Below the pieces are notes generated by a model that worked only from the letters and a program-made list of their open reading frames with translations, had not been told where the DNA came from and ran no database searches. 64,000 nt of DNA from Litoditis marina. Lineage: Eukaryota; Nematoda; Chromadorea; Rhabditida; Rhabditidae. Location: the NCBI GenBank assembly GCA_964036275.1, contig OZ038434.1:4982560-5046559 (forward strand). The letters run 5' to 3'. Positions 35,732 to 47,700 of the stretch are shown here, piece after piece (position 1 is the stretch's first letter; each line of letters begins with the position of its first letter). The translations under genes were made by a program, and so were the position numbers.

Positions 35732-36473
35732 AACCGCCGATGGTCCCTTACTATGACACAAAAAAAGAAAAATGGAAATCAGTCGAGAACCAAGGCTTTT
35801 ATGAGCCAAACTGTCTGAAGGGTTACTGTATCGCAAAACTTTTGGTCAAAAGATGAATTCGGTTTTAATACACACAACTTTAATCTTAATTAAACCAAAA
35901 AGAGGCAAAGATAACTTAAAACACTTTTAAATATGTCAGTTGTTACGTGATTGAATTTATGATACGTTCCACGGACGTTTCGCGGACAAATTGTGCGCGT
36001 CTCCATGAAAATAGGTACGTGCTGTGGCTTCCGCGTTGTGGCCGTACCCAAATTTGCTCAAAAACGACCCAAGTTGCGGAACTTTCACTAATTCTGACCG
36101 TTTTGTCCATTTTTCGTCCCCATGTGTCCACTGATAACTCAGATCATCAAATTAAAGAGGTACGGTCCCTTTAAGTAGACATTTTGGTTATACGCTGGGA
36201 CGCTGGAAACTTCCATATAACTTGTGCGATGATCCTTATAAGGTACGCGAGAGAAATTAGGCACTTTATTGTTTTGAAATAGATCGTTGATTCTATGTTT
36301 TTATCTCAATATTATCGCAACTTCCCGGAGGTTAGTTCTCGTGAGATTTGCATAGTTTAAAATGACATCTTAGTCTCTGGCGAATGATTGCAATAATTGG
36401 ATGTGAAACTAGTGTTAAAAGAGGGACGGCTGGGTTTTCGAAAAACGACAAAAAGCAAAGCACTCTTGGGTTA

Positions 36474-36594
36474 AATAAAGACGATTATGTGGACCAATCC
36501 CAACGCTTCAGTCCTTTAAGCTGGAATACATTTTTCATATGCAGTTCAAAGGACCGATGCCTCGGGATTGGTCCACATAATCGTTCAACTTTAA
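36474..36594. mobile_element. MITE, AGGACGATTATGTGG family, copy 2
   Basis: Ends AGACGATTATGTGGACCAAT and GGTCCACATAATCGTTC. It lies 40 bases upstream of the small gene starting at 36634, so it may contribute to that gene's promoter or outron. Confidence 0.85.
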
Positions 36595-36633
36595 GAGCAT
36601 ATTTTTTTCACGAATGAATTACAGCCAACAAAC

Positions 36634-37949
36634 ATGAGCGGAACACCCAGATCGGATCAAACGACGGAGAAACTAGGTGTCTCTCTCTGCGAAGATTGGG
36701 ACTTTGAGCAAACAGTGAAAGACAGTTCGGATTCGGAAAATCAGGTGAAATTTTTTCTGTGTATAACTCAATCGTTCAAGTTCTAGTGTACAAGATAGAA
36801 AATTCAATACATTGACGTTCCATTTCTCTTTTCAGACTATAAATGCTTCCAACGTGATTCACACTGACGAAAATCTTCTCACGCGGGAGTGTGAGCAGTT
36901 CGGACAGCAGTTTCTACAACTACAAGCGGTTGGTTACCCCAAAACAGCTCGAATTTATTCTTACTTCACACCGACATCTCGACATTTTTCCAATAAAGAA
37001 GGGCGATAATGTGGACCAATCTCGTGATAACGGTCCTTTAAACTGCAATTGAAAAATGTATTGCAGTTTGAAGGACTGAACCGTTGCGATTGGACCACAT
37101 ACTCGTCCTTCTTTAGGAAAAAATACAGTGAAGTCCAGGAAATACACAAAAAATCCACCCCAATTGAAAATATTGCCAGTACTCAATTCTGACCTTGAGT
37201 CGGTTCGTAATAGTTCAAAGAAAACGGAAAAACCTGAACGCTGAGTTAGTTTATAGTCTTAAGACCGGTGTAAACATGTTAATTGCCACCTTTTTGCTAG
37301 AGTCAGAAGACTTTGTGTGTTGTTTCTAGTTCTTCCTTCTTCCGAGAATAACATTGTAAGTTTAATTTCAGCTTACTTCTTCTGTGATTGAAATGTCCCT
37401 CTCTACTCGCAACAGCAAGGTGATTGGAGAAGTAACTCGCGACATGATTCCCGCCATCGACACTTTGTCGAACTTGAGACAAGAGATGTTGGATCTAATC
37501 GAACGCGGAAAAACACAGATGCAGGTATGACTTTCTAGAAAAATATCTCCCTGTTTACGCTAGTGAATACCAGTTTTTTTCTATCAAAGCACTAAAATCA
37601 TCTAAATGATCTCAAATAAAATCATCTAAAATATAAAATCAAAGTCATAACTTGTACGCATTTGTCTGTTTATTTGGTAATTCAATCGGGTCAACGTTAA
37701 ATTGTGAGAAAACGTTTATTGATTTAACACATTTTTTGGACAAAAACTGGCAGTTCTGCCATTCTGGGATGAGAGGTTTGCAGCTATTTTCTCTTGAAAT
37801 CATAGCAGAACGATATTTTCGTTTTATCTGTTGATTACGATTTTCGGTTTCAGAACGCATCGCTCGATGTGCTTCATGTTGAAGATCGACTCGAAAGAAG
37901 ATCGTCGAATAACGGAAAGCGTTCTGTGGTGGAGTGTTATACGATGTAG
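36634..37949 (+). CDS. Small helical protein of unknown function (150 aa)
   Basis: Four phase-0 exons: 36634-36744, 36836-36928, 37372-37524, 37854-37949. The ATG is nine bases after a TTACAG acceptor, consistent with a trans-spliced leader. An AATAAA at 37979-37984 follows the stop by about 30 bases. Residues 1-37 are acidic and polar (CEDWDFEQTVKDSSDSENQ). Residues 48-130 have heptad-like spacing predicting helix or coiled coil (ECEQFGQQFLQLQ, TRDMIPAIDTLSNLRQEMLD, HVEDRLERR). Size and shape resemble small coiled-coil subunits of complexes such as BLOC-1 or BORC, but I cannot match it to a specific one. Intron 2 carries a MITE (36994-37116). Confidence 0.8.
36994..37116. mobile_element. MITE, AGGACGATTATGTGG family, copy 3
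   Basis: About 123 bp in inverted orientation relative to copies 1 and 2. Ends AGGGCGATAATGTGGACCAA and TTGGACCACATACTCGTCC, inside intron 2 of the small helical-protein gene. Confidence 0.85.
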
Positions 37950-39440
37950 ATTCATTACTTGATGGAGGGAGATTAACAAATAAATCAATTTTGACGTTAC
38001 GTGTATTGGTTAATGGAAATCAGATATGTTCATCAAGTTAATCACTACACTACATGATATTTAGGCAGAATTGATCATTTGGCGAGAGTGCACTATGACG
38101 TGTGGTTAGAAGAGTATTGATGTGTTGAGCTCATATCAAATAACACGGAATAAACGATGAGCCAGGACAAAACGAGCGCGAAATTTCGAGAAACCACTGT
38201 TTTTTTTGACAAATTTAACTGCTGAAATACAACGACAAAAGTTTCGATGAAATATTAATCAACTGCGATGTCACATGAAACGTGAGAAATACAGCACATT
38301 GGAAAACCGTGCAATGATAAAGTAAACAAGTGTTTGTGTATTTCGGTATTGCGTACCCTTTTTAGTCCAAATAACAAAAACTTCGAAAAATTTCTCTTTC
38401 AAGAACACAATGAAAAAATTTAGATTACAACTGGACGGAGGTTATTACTAGATTGTTATCTCGCTTGCAGTTTGATCAGAACGACCATCGTTGACCGATT
38501 GATCTACACTAGCTCCGCCCATTCTGGCAATTGAAAACAGCTCGTATCAATCACACTTTTTATTGCTCATACAACGTTCGATACTTCTCCGTGGACCGTA
38601 ATTGCGAAATTCTGATTCGCTTCTTTTCCAAAAAAACATGAATCCATTTTAATTGTGTGTGCCATATGAAGGTAAACCAATAAATCGAGTTATGTCGAAT
38701 TAGATAAAATCGTAAGAATACTGAACTGTTAATATATGTGGATTCCCGAAAAAAATTCTTTATCGCTCTACTCTTCTGACATTCGAAGTATCCGCGCTCC
38801 GATTGACCTAAAATGACCCATAGCGAAGGCGCGAGTTTAAAGAATTCAAATGCTTACGCGGCTTTTTTCTTTTCTCCTCCTCCTCATCCATCCAGTATGC
38901 AATCGTTTTCATGTAATGATACAGCTTGTTTTTGTACTCCGATTTGTCAGATATCTCTCTTAAATTTGCCTCGTCAAAATACGCTATCCCATGCTGGAAA
39001 CATATGTTTTCGTTAGAATCTATCGTTTTCTAGAATCCGTTGACAACATTTAGTTTGTTCCACGAATAGACTTCTCTTGTCCGTAGATAAAGTTCACATA
39101 TATTTTCAAAAAGTAAGTTTTCTCTCAAAGATGCATGAAAAAGACCCGTTTCTACCCTGATTTGTTCAGTTTATTGAATAACTAAATCAAGCTAATTTTT
39201 CAAAGTATTCTGAGAGATCGATCCAGGAAAAACAAGCAAAAGGACTCAGACCTGCTCTGGTATATTTTTGGATCGATTCTGGGACTTCCTCCGTGATTCG
39301 AACTTTTTATGTGTATGTTTTGTACTGATCATAATGCACCTTAAATGAGATTCTCCCCTATCTGTGTTCGTAATATACTCTCTTTTCTACATGGTAAACC
39401 ATTTTGTAGTAGAAAAGTTGATGAATTCTTCCAGATTCGT
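37950..39440. other. Intergenic region upstream of ASPM
   Basis: It contains the AATAAA at 37979 for the upstream gene and AT-rich sequence. A frame at 38813-39016 has no recognisable product or exon borders. A TTCCAG acceptor at 39434 is the likely trans-splice site for ASPM. Nothing else supported. Confidence 0.5.
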
Positions 39441-42400
39441 ATGGATTTCAATTTCAAACGAAGAACTGCTTCTGAGGAGAGAAGAACATCTGTCCGGTAA
39501 GTTAGTTTTTAGATGTAGATATTTTCTTGCAAATATGTTTTTAGGGACGTATTGCATTATTGCATATGATCACATCTGTCCATGTTTTTTGTTCATGATG
39601 TTACAACACAAAGTCTTGATTTTTGGCAATTATAGTTCTTGTCGGGAAATAACATGACTATCTTCTGTTGAGTAGTAGACTTTCTGTCTGTACGTGTTTA
39701 ACATGTTAGTTGAGCGTGCGTTCACGTGTAAAGTGTTGTGTGCTTTCACTAAACTGATCGTCCTCTCTCTAGTCTTCCTCGCTTGTACAGGTATAACCTT
39801 GGGTTGATATCTTTGTGAGTATTGGTGTTTATCCTTTGGCTAAGGATACAACAATTATAGGTGGCAGATAATTGTTTAAGTTCTCTTGAATCTCTTGAAC
39901 GCGAGACAGTTAAATTCACCACGTTTCTTATTTGAATTTCCCATCAATTTATCCTGTTAATTTTATATTATATATGTATCTTTTTATTTTCCAGATTTTC
40001 CGAGACAGTGGAGTGCGAGGTTTTTGACCCGGACATCACCATGGACCGAGCCTCTCTCACCAGCGAATCGTTGGATTTATCCACCGCGGTAGGTATTGAC
40101 AGCACGGTATAATCATACACCAGCAAGGTTGTCCGAATAGTCAGAAAAATTCGCAAAACGGACTACCTTTCAGCCGGAAAGATAAAAATCGGTCTATTTT
40201 TTTTATGAGAATCCTGAATTTTCCCATGTTCACATCTGAAAACGGATTACTTCACGTCGCTTAGTTGGACCTTACTGGTGTATGGGTATAATTTGGTTAC
40301 TGTTCACACACCAGTCAAGTTCGATTATATTTGGCCGCAGAAAGAAACCACTTAAGATTTGTTATATAGTGGATTGTTTAAGAAAATTGTAGTGTGTCTA
40401 AGGTGTACCAAAGATACACGGATAAGGTGTAACCATTCTATCTATCCACCGCGGTAGGCATTGACAGGAACGAGGCCGTTTTCTTCAAATTGGACTACTT
40501 GGAGATTCATTATTTTGAAGTATGTATACGTAACTTAACAGGAGTATGTATATTGATTTTTTAGCAGAGCCATGAGAATGCGGAGAATCGGTTCCGTGTC
40601 CCGTTTCCGCCCGCGCCGAAACAAGATCGCCGGGTCCGGCGAGCGGACGCTCAGCCGCTCCACTCAACGCAGAGAGAGGGACCAACGTCCCAGGAAACAC
40701 AGCCGACCGGAAAAGAAATGATCCGGGTAAGTGGTTTTTGTCCCTTACCACACCAGTTAGTGTTACTGTGTAACGAAAAAGAACCCAATGACAGATTGAA
40801 TACGTGAAACTTCATATGGTTGGATCCGAATGACAAATTTACTTGACAGCGGCAATTGGTATTCATGTTTTTTTTTCAAATCGGATCTCTAATCCGTGTT
40901 CAATGTTCATGAAGTTCGTTAGCGGCGGCAAAACAATAGTAATAGTAGGGCAGGGAACTTCTCCTTTAAGTGTTCTCAAGGCTTAACGTTTCAGAAGTGC
41001 TCTTGAATACAATAATTTATTTTAGATTAACATCTCCCCGGGCACGAACGCGAACACCAGCAAGTTCGAGGCAAAAATGAAGCGACTTGCCGAGAAGCAG
41101 AAGAAGGATCGCGAGACTAGAGGTAACTTGGTGCCACTTACTACGGCATTTGTGCATGTTTCAATGGTTGTGGAGATAGTATTGTCGATCTAGGCTGAAA
41201 ACTGTGTTCTCAGATTAAGACTGGAAAATTTCAAACATCCCTTCAGGACCAAACCTTTACCTGTACATCGGCTGACGGAGTAATCTATAAGTTGCCCTTT
41301 TTGTGAAGGAAACGTTTTGCTCATTTCTCCAATGTGTTTTTTTTCACGGAGAGAACGTATTATTTTTAAGCTCGCCATGCCAACCAGCAGACCGTGGCAG
41401 CTCCCGAGAAGGTCGACATTACGTTGACGGAGCTGTCCTTCCTCGGCACGTCTCAGCCGGTCCAATCACAGGTATGCCCATCCACACACTAGTGAGAAAA
41501 ACATTTACCAATTCTATTGAAATGCGTGCAACGTCACGATTCCGTATCAAGATTTAGGCTAAGAAGGAGGCTGTCTTGCAGTTTTCTTGTCTAGTACGTG
41601 GCAGAGTTACGAGATTTGTGGTCCGCCAGCTTAAGGACGATTTTGTGGTCCAATCGCAACGGTTCAGTCATTTAAACTGCAATACGTTTTTCAATTGCAG
41701 TTCAAAGGACCGTTATCACGAGATTGGTCCACATAATCGTCCTACTTTGAAAACCAAATTTCAGCCGCCACCTCCACGTTTCTCGGATATTTCGATGATT
41801 CATCCGAGTGATCAGACTTTTCTACCTGGTACACCCTGCAAGCAGGCGTCGGGAGTCGAATCTGCACCTAGTAAGTGTTTTTGACGGTATCTTCATTTTG
41901 TGATGGGGTATTGTTCAAAGGGCTATTCGTGTGAGGATTTATGTCTCAATGATGTTTCGAAAATTGGAAAGTCAAGGAACTGCTTCTTTTTCAAACACAC
42001 AGGTAAATATTGTATTTTTTGTGTTTAGGAACAATAGTTTAGGCTCGATACGCTCCCTCATGCACGAATTTTGCCCGAAAAGCCATAAGATCAAACTACA
42101 AACACATGGTAATAAATAAACACCGTATAGGCTTGCTGATGATGTGCTCACAATCTCAGTTTGTTGTTTGCACATTTATATTTCCAGTGTGCTCGACACC
42201 GTTCCTCCGACCCCAGTTGCCTAGTCAAAGGATGAAGAGCACGGTAGAATCTGGAACCGAGACTCGGACACGACCAATTTCTCCACCCTGCGCGACTGAT
42301 TTTGCCCCACAGGATGTAGGTTGAACCTTACCATAGTTATATTGGAAAAAAACAGCCATTTTCACAACTGTGTTTCCTGTTTCTTCAAAAATTACCTATA

Positions 42401-44716
42401 ATCGCACCTCACGCGTATATTGTAAGTTTCACGTCTTTTTAGTCATACTAGAGAAGAAGATAACCAGGAACCACCATGGGAGTCAGTTCTTCTATAGGGA
42501 GTGACTACATTTTTGTTGTAGTATGTAGTTTGATCTCGATACACGTCATAATCTACAAATTTTGCCTGAAAAGACGCCAGATCAAACTACAAAGACAGCG
42601 GTAGGCTTGCTCTGATGATTTCAATTTTCTTTGATACTATGATTTTTTTTCGTTTCAGGTCTCCGTACTTCATGAGAACTATGAGGAGAAGATGGAACGT
42701 CAAATGAGAGCTCTGGCCGTCTGGTGCAATATGATCCTTCGCAGTGACAATGAGCACAAGGATTTGGAACTGGGAAGCAGTAGGCAGGGTTAGTCATAAT
42801 CTAATAGAGTTGTTCAATCAGTCTTTTTTCGTAGAAACATGAACCCTCAACGTGGAATCTTCTCTTCATAGCTATTGTGCAATTTAAATGTGTTTTTTTA
42901 TCCTTGAATGGTTTCGTAAAACCATTTGTAATTTGAATTTCGTACAGCGCAAACTCATATCTGGGAAACCAATAGTTCACTATGCCGTTGATTTATAATA
43001 GCTTATTCAGAAGCTGATAAGAAGCTGCAGGACCTGTTGACCAAGGCTCCCGGAAGAATTGCGATTGCCAACGCTGAGGCCACCAAGAAGTTCACCTATG
43101 GAGATTTTCTGAAAGCTCAGGCCAGGAACGAGATGCGTGAAAAGTGGGTGTTGTCTTGTCACTGTTTAACTATCGGAATTGTGGTCAGAATTTTTTGAAA
43201 CTACAAGAACTGATTTAAGTAACTGCTTTTGTACACTGCACTGTGACAGAACCAAATTTTATTTATTTTAAAATATTTTGTCCATAGTGTTTTGACCAAG
43301 ATCTATCTACAGGGCGGCACAATTTTTCGCGGCCAGCCCAATTCCTGCTAAGATTCGATCAATGATGGAGAAGGACGTTCTCGGAATCCGGGATCAGTGC
43401 TCGGTGTACGCCAATATATGTGAGTTAGGCATCTATGGTAACATTTATACACCAGTATGCTCCGAATATTGGGCGAAAAGTAGTCTGTTTTTAGGTTCAA
43501 ACACGTGAAAGATGATGATTCTGCATCAATCATAGACCACTTCTGCAATGTTTTGATCCAATGTTTTGATTCATGATTTTTTTCAAAGATAACTATTTGT
43601 ATCTAGGAAGGTGGTTCATGCTTAGATGCAAACGCACGTGTTTTTGTACTGTACCAAGCATAGATTATAAATAGTATTCGTTTCAGGCAATCAAAAGACA
43701 ATGCTGCGTGTCTTTCTCTCGTTTCATCCGGCATGGCTACATCTGGGATTAGAGACAGGTACAACAATATCTCTAGCACTCTACCCATTCTAGAGCGATC
43801 GCTCCATAAGTTCTACAAAAGAGAACACGTTTAATACGGTGTGAATTCGTCAAACTCCATACGTTTTCATCGAAATTAACCATTTTTACGATATTGCCGA
43901 AAATGGGTAGTTTTTTATCCTTTTTGCCTCTCTGGCTGTCGGAAAAACTTTACGGGAGCTTGAGTATAGAGTAAGGTTACACCATTTACTCGTAATTTGA
44001 ATAGAATCGTATGTTTTTTATTTATTGTGTTTTATTTTATTTATCTATTTTCAGTGTTCGGCGAGGAGATTCGTGTGGAGGAGGGGCAGTCGTTCATTGG
44101 AGTGATCTCCCGTTTCATCAGCTCACGTCTGTTCACGGACCCCGCCATCATGAGGAATCGCAAGTTTGCGGTCGGAACAGTAAAGTGAGTTTTGTTTACG
44201 AGCTGTTGGGTATGTCGTATTAGTAGATAGGTCCAGATATTATATGGTGGTTTTATAGTTATTACATGATACATGATAGCGCAGAGAACTTCTCTTTGCC
44301 AATATTGGAATTATTGCATAGTTTGATGTTTGATGTGAAATCATCAATTTTCCTATGTTTAATATACACAAGCAGGGTTCCTTGCGTAGAATAATCACAT
44401 CTTACTGGTATTTTGTCAATTAAAGCGTGTTTATTAGTGTATAACCTTACTGTTGTTAGTTTATATTTGTGGAATCTGTATGACGAGTTTTTAACGTTTA
44501 GGATGACGGTGACCCCGCTGGGCAGAGAGGCGCTCCATCGCCACTTTCTCACCAAGGCCTGTCTGTTCTTCTTCTTTGTAGAGACTGCCAGGGAACACGG
44601 AATGATGCCGTACTGTCCGCGACTGTTCAACAGAGGCTCACCGTTCAAGGTACGGCTATCCCCCCCCCCCGCGCCTATCCACACCCTTTTTATTTTTCAT
44701 GTCCATTGGTGTTTTT

Positions 44717-44797
<81 letters not shown>

Positions 44798-47700
44798 CTC
44801 TCTATATATATGCGTTTCTGTCTTTTTTCACTCACGTAAGTTGTTCAAAAGTAGTAAATGTTCGAAAACGGACTCCAACTCCAACTGATTCGCAAAGATC
44901 ATGGATAATCATTCTGTATGCGAAATTTTGAGAATGGCCATAATTTCAGTCGATGGCGGAAGTGTTCACGGAAATGAGCCGTGAAGTTCTGTCGGCAAGT
45001 GGTATGACGATTGGAAAGGCGTTTGCCAAGATAGGATTCAAGCCCGCCTTCAAACAGGTACCCTTGCATCGAATTTCCTGCTTTTTCTTTGACAAATTTG
45101 TATTGTGCTCTAAAACGGGCGAGTTATCTTTCTGGGAGAAATCTGGGAGATGTATGTTTTTCAACTCAGCTATCCAGTATTGGTCCTTCTAACCTTTGAT
45201 CATATTTGAATGTCTCCAAAATTTTGAAACGAAACCAAAAAGGTCAAATGTATAGTTAGGACTGTATATGACTAGAAAAGTTGCCGAAAATTGCGATGGC
45301 ATTACATTTTTTTATGTTTGAATGGCTCACACCATATCTACTAGTTCTTTTCATTTGTTTAATTATAGGGTTTCTTCGACGACTTCGACTATGTTGTGGA
45401 TAGCTTCTCGAGTCTCTCGGACGGAGTTGTTCTGGGGTTGGTAATGCTTCTGTGTTATTGATGTTTGCATTTGTTCGTTGGCGTATTTAGGGCTAGCAAA
45501 TGGTTTCAACTTTGGGAGGGAGTGCACAATTTTGTTTACCCAACCATCCGCTCTTCATGTTTAATGCGTTCACTGTGAGTACATCTCGCTTCTCGCAGTG
45601 AGTCAACCCGCATAAGGGAAGGAGTGCGTGATTTCTCATCGAAACTTCAGTATATCTAGAATTTGGGGACAAACTGAGCCATCGATGATACTCGCTCATT
45701 CTCTTTGCGAACCGACTTTTCTCTAACCGAACGGTTCGGTGAGAAGCCGAACTACTTCTGTACTACGGTTCGCTTGTGGTTGAGGAAGAAATTCTTTTTC
45801 AGGCGCTTGGTGGAGCTGGTTTGCGACAGCCGAGTCGCTGGTCTGCGTGAGCCGCGAGGTGACCGTCTGCGAAAGGTCGGCAATGTGGCGGCAGTTCTGG
45901 CTGCGGCTGAGAAGGGAAATGTTCCCACTGGAGGCGAGTACAACTCGTGCATTACAGTATTTGATAAGTTACTATTGTATAGGGTATTTGCTGTCTGGAT
46001 GTTTTCAGTTATACATTGCCATTGTGGAAATATGTTTGGTTAGGAAGCTAACCTATTAGTGTGATGGTGTATCTATAAGTTTGGAAACCAAAAGAGTATC
46101 AGACAGCATACTGTAGTGCTCTATTTGTCAATCAAGTTGATCATATCTGTTAAAGAGATTGGCAGGAAAGTGTCCCAGTTCCCATGTATGTAACTGCAGC
46201 TCGTACAAGTTTCACCTGTTTCTTTCAAGATCTTCGCCCAGAAGCGATTGTCGGATGCAATAGAGAGGCAATTCTGGGACTGATGTGGAGACTGGTGGGC
46301 GTCTATGTGGTAAGTTGTTGCTATCTGATTCGGAAAAAAAATGTTCGTATACATTTGCAAATATAAACATTGTGACGATGATTATTTTGCAATGAAGCCT
46401 GTGAACTAGGATTGTTAAAGTCTAACTCGAGAACTCGGTTTTTGCCCAAACTCGAAATTTTGAACTCGATTACCAACCCTACTCCGAAGGCAGCGTTGGT
46501 TACTCATGTAGCACGAATCAGCCATGTATTGAAATGCTAAGTATTTGGAGTGTTATCAATGTAATTCACAACTTTAATACTTATATAATATACTGAGTCT
46601 CTCGTTTTCAGCTGTCTTCGGAGGGAAAGGAGCTGCGTCGCGAGTCGTTGGTCTTGGCAAACCGACGCGATAGCGGTTTCAACGTGGCACCCTCTACGGT
46701 CAGCGGAACCGACTTCCTCGTCCACATCTGCCGACAGATTGGTCAGCTGGTCGGAGTCAATGTGAGTAGGGGCTTATTTACAGCTGTTTTTGCAGCTTAT
46801 TACAGGAATCACAACTATTCCATAATTTTTCTGCTTAAAAGCTGGTCAATACCAACACGTTCAGTTAGCGACGATTACTTGGAAATAGCGTTTTCTGCGA
46901 ATTTTTATATAACAATGATGATAGCAGTGTTTGGGTTGTTAGGTTTTAAAGCGACACGCGACAGGTAGGCGTAATTGAACTGACACTATGTGTGTGTAGA
47001 AATTAGAAAAATACATAATAATTTAAAACTTTATGCTCGCTCTAGCTGGTAGTCTATTATTTGGTTGTTTTAGGTGAATGACTTGGCAGACCTGCGGGAC
47101 GGTGCTCTGTTTGCTGGCGCCTGGCGTCTCTACAACCCCCACGCGCCCGATGTACATTTCTTTCCCGGCAAGAACCTCTACCAGAAGATTGTCAATGCGG
47201 TACGTTCTCTCATCCATCTACATTCTGTATTATATTATTATACTACTACACTATCTATTCTCGTTCTCGTATTTACGTGCTCATTCTATTTTCTTCAAGA
47301 TCAGATAAAGAAATAATGCATGATCTTTTATTGGATTGGTGGATGATGTCTTTACCAGTTTGATTAGGTTACTGTATTTCAGAAGGGTGTTTTTATCCAC
47401 ACGATAGTTGTGTTTTGCTATGCTAATCTTATCTTCCATTTGTTCACTCGCAATTCTTCCGGAATCATATTTTTATCGGCATAATTATTTTCGATTCGGG
47501 TTATTCAAGGCTAATGCACCCACAGCAAAAGGAACGTTTATATTCTGCTTACCTCCATCTTATGGCTGTGATTTCAGGCGGAAAGTGAGCTGGGAGTTCC
47601 TATTGGACTTCAAGGAGCCACCGAACTCTTCGCCCACATCTATCTCTCTCGCCTGTTTGCCGTGAACAGACAGCACTCGGCGGCCACCCGAATTCAACGA

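Larger units (their letters stand above)
29917..36633. other. Long intergenic region (6.7 kb), repeat-bearing, no supported gene
   Basis: This is the divergent interval between dynamin (minus) and the small helical-protein gene (plus). It holds the SINE at 31221-31415, a CACGTG-rich array (31881-32000), inverted-repeat elements (33818-34028, 33533-33613, 34656-34723, 35247-35368, 36474-36594) and a large foldback (35458-35731). The longest frame (minus, 30019-30489, 156 codons) is AT-rich with no known pattern and sits just upstream of dynamin, so I treat it as noncoding. Confidence 0.5.

Noticed and set aside
35415..35856. Several 100-127 codon frames on both strands with repeated MQPGC-like peptides
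   Set aside because: Produced by the stop-free GCAACC/GGTTGC foldback element, not by genes.
44413..44931. 172-codon plus-strand frame with long Ser-Leu run
   Set aside because: It combines a real ASPM exon (44502-44649) with read-through of an intron whose (CT)n microsatellite codes Leu-Ser repeats.
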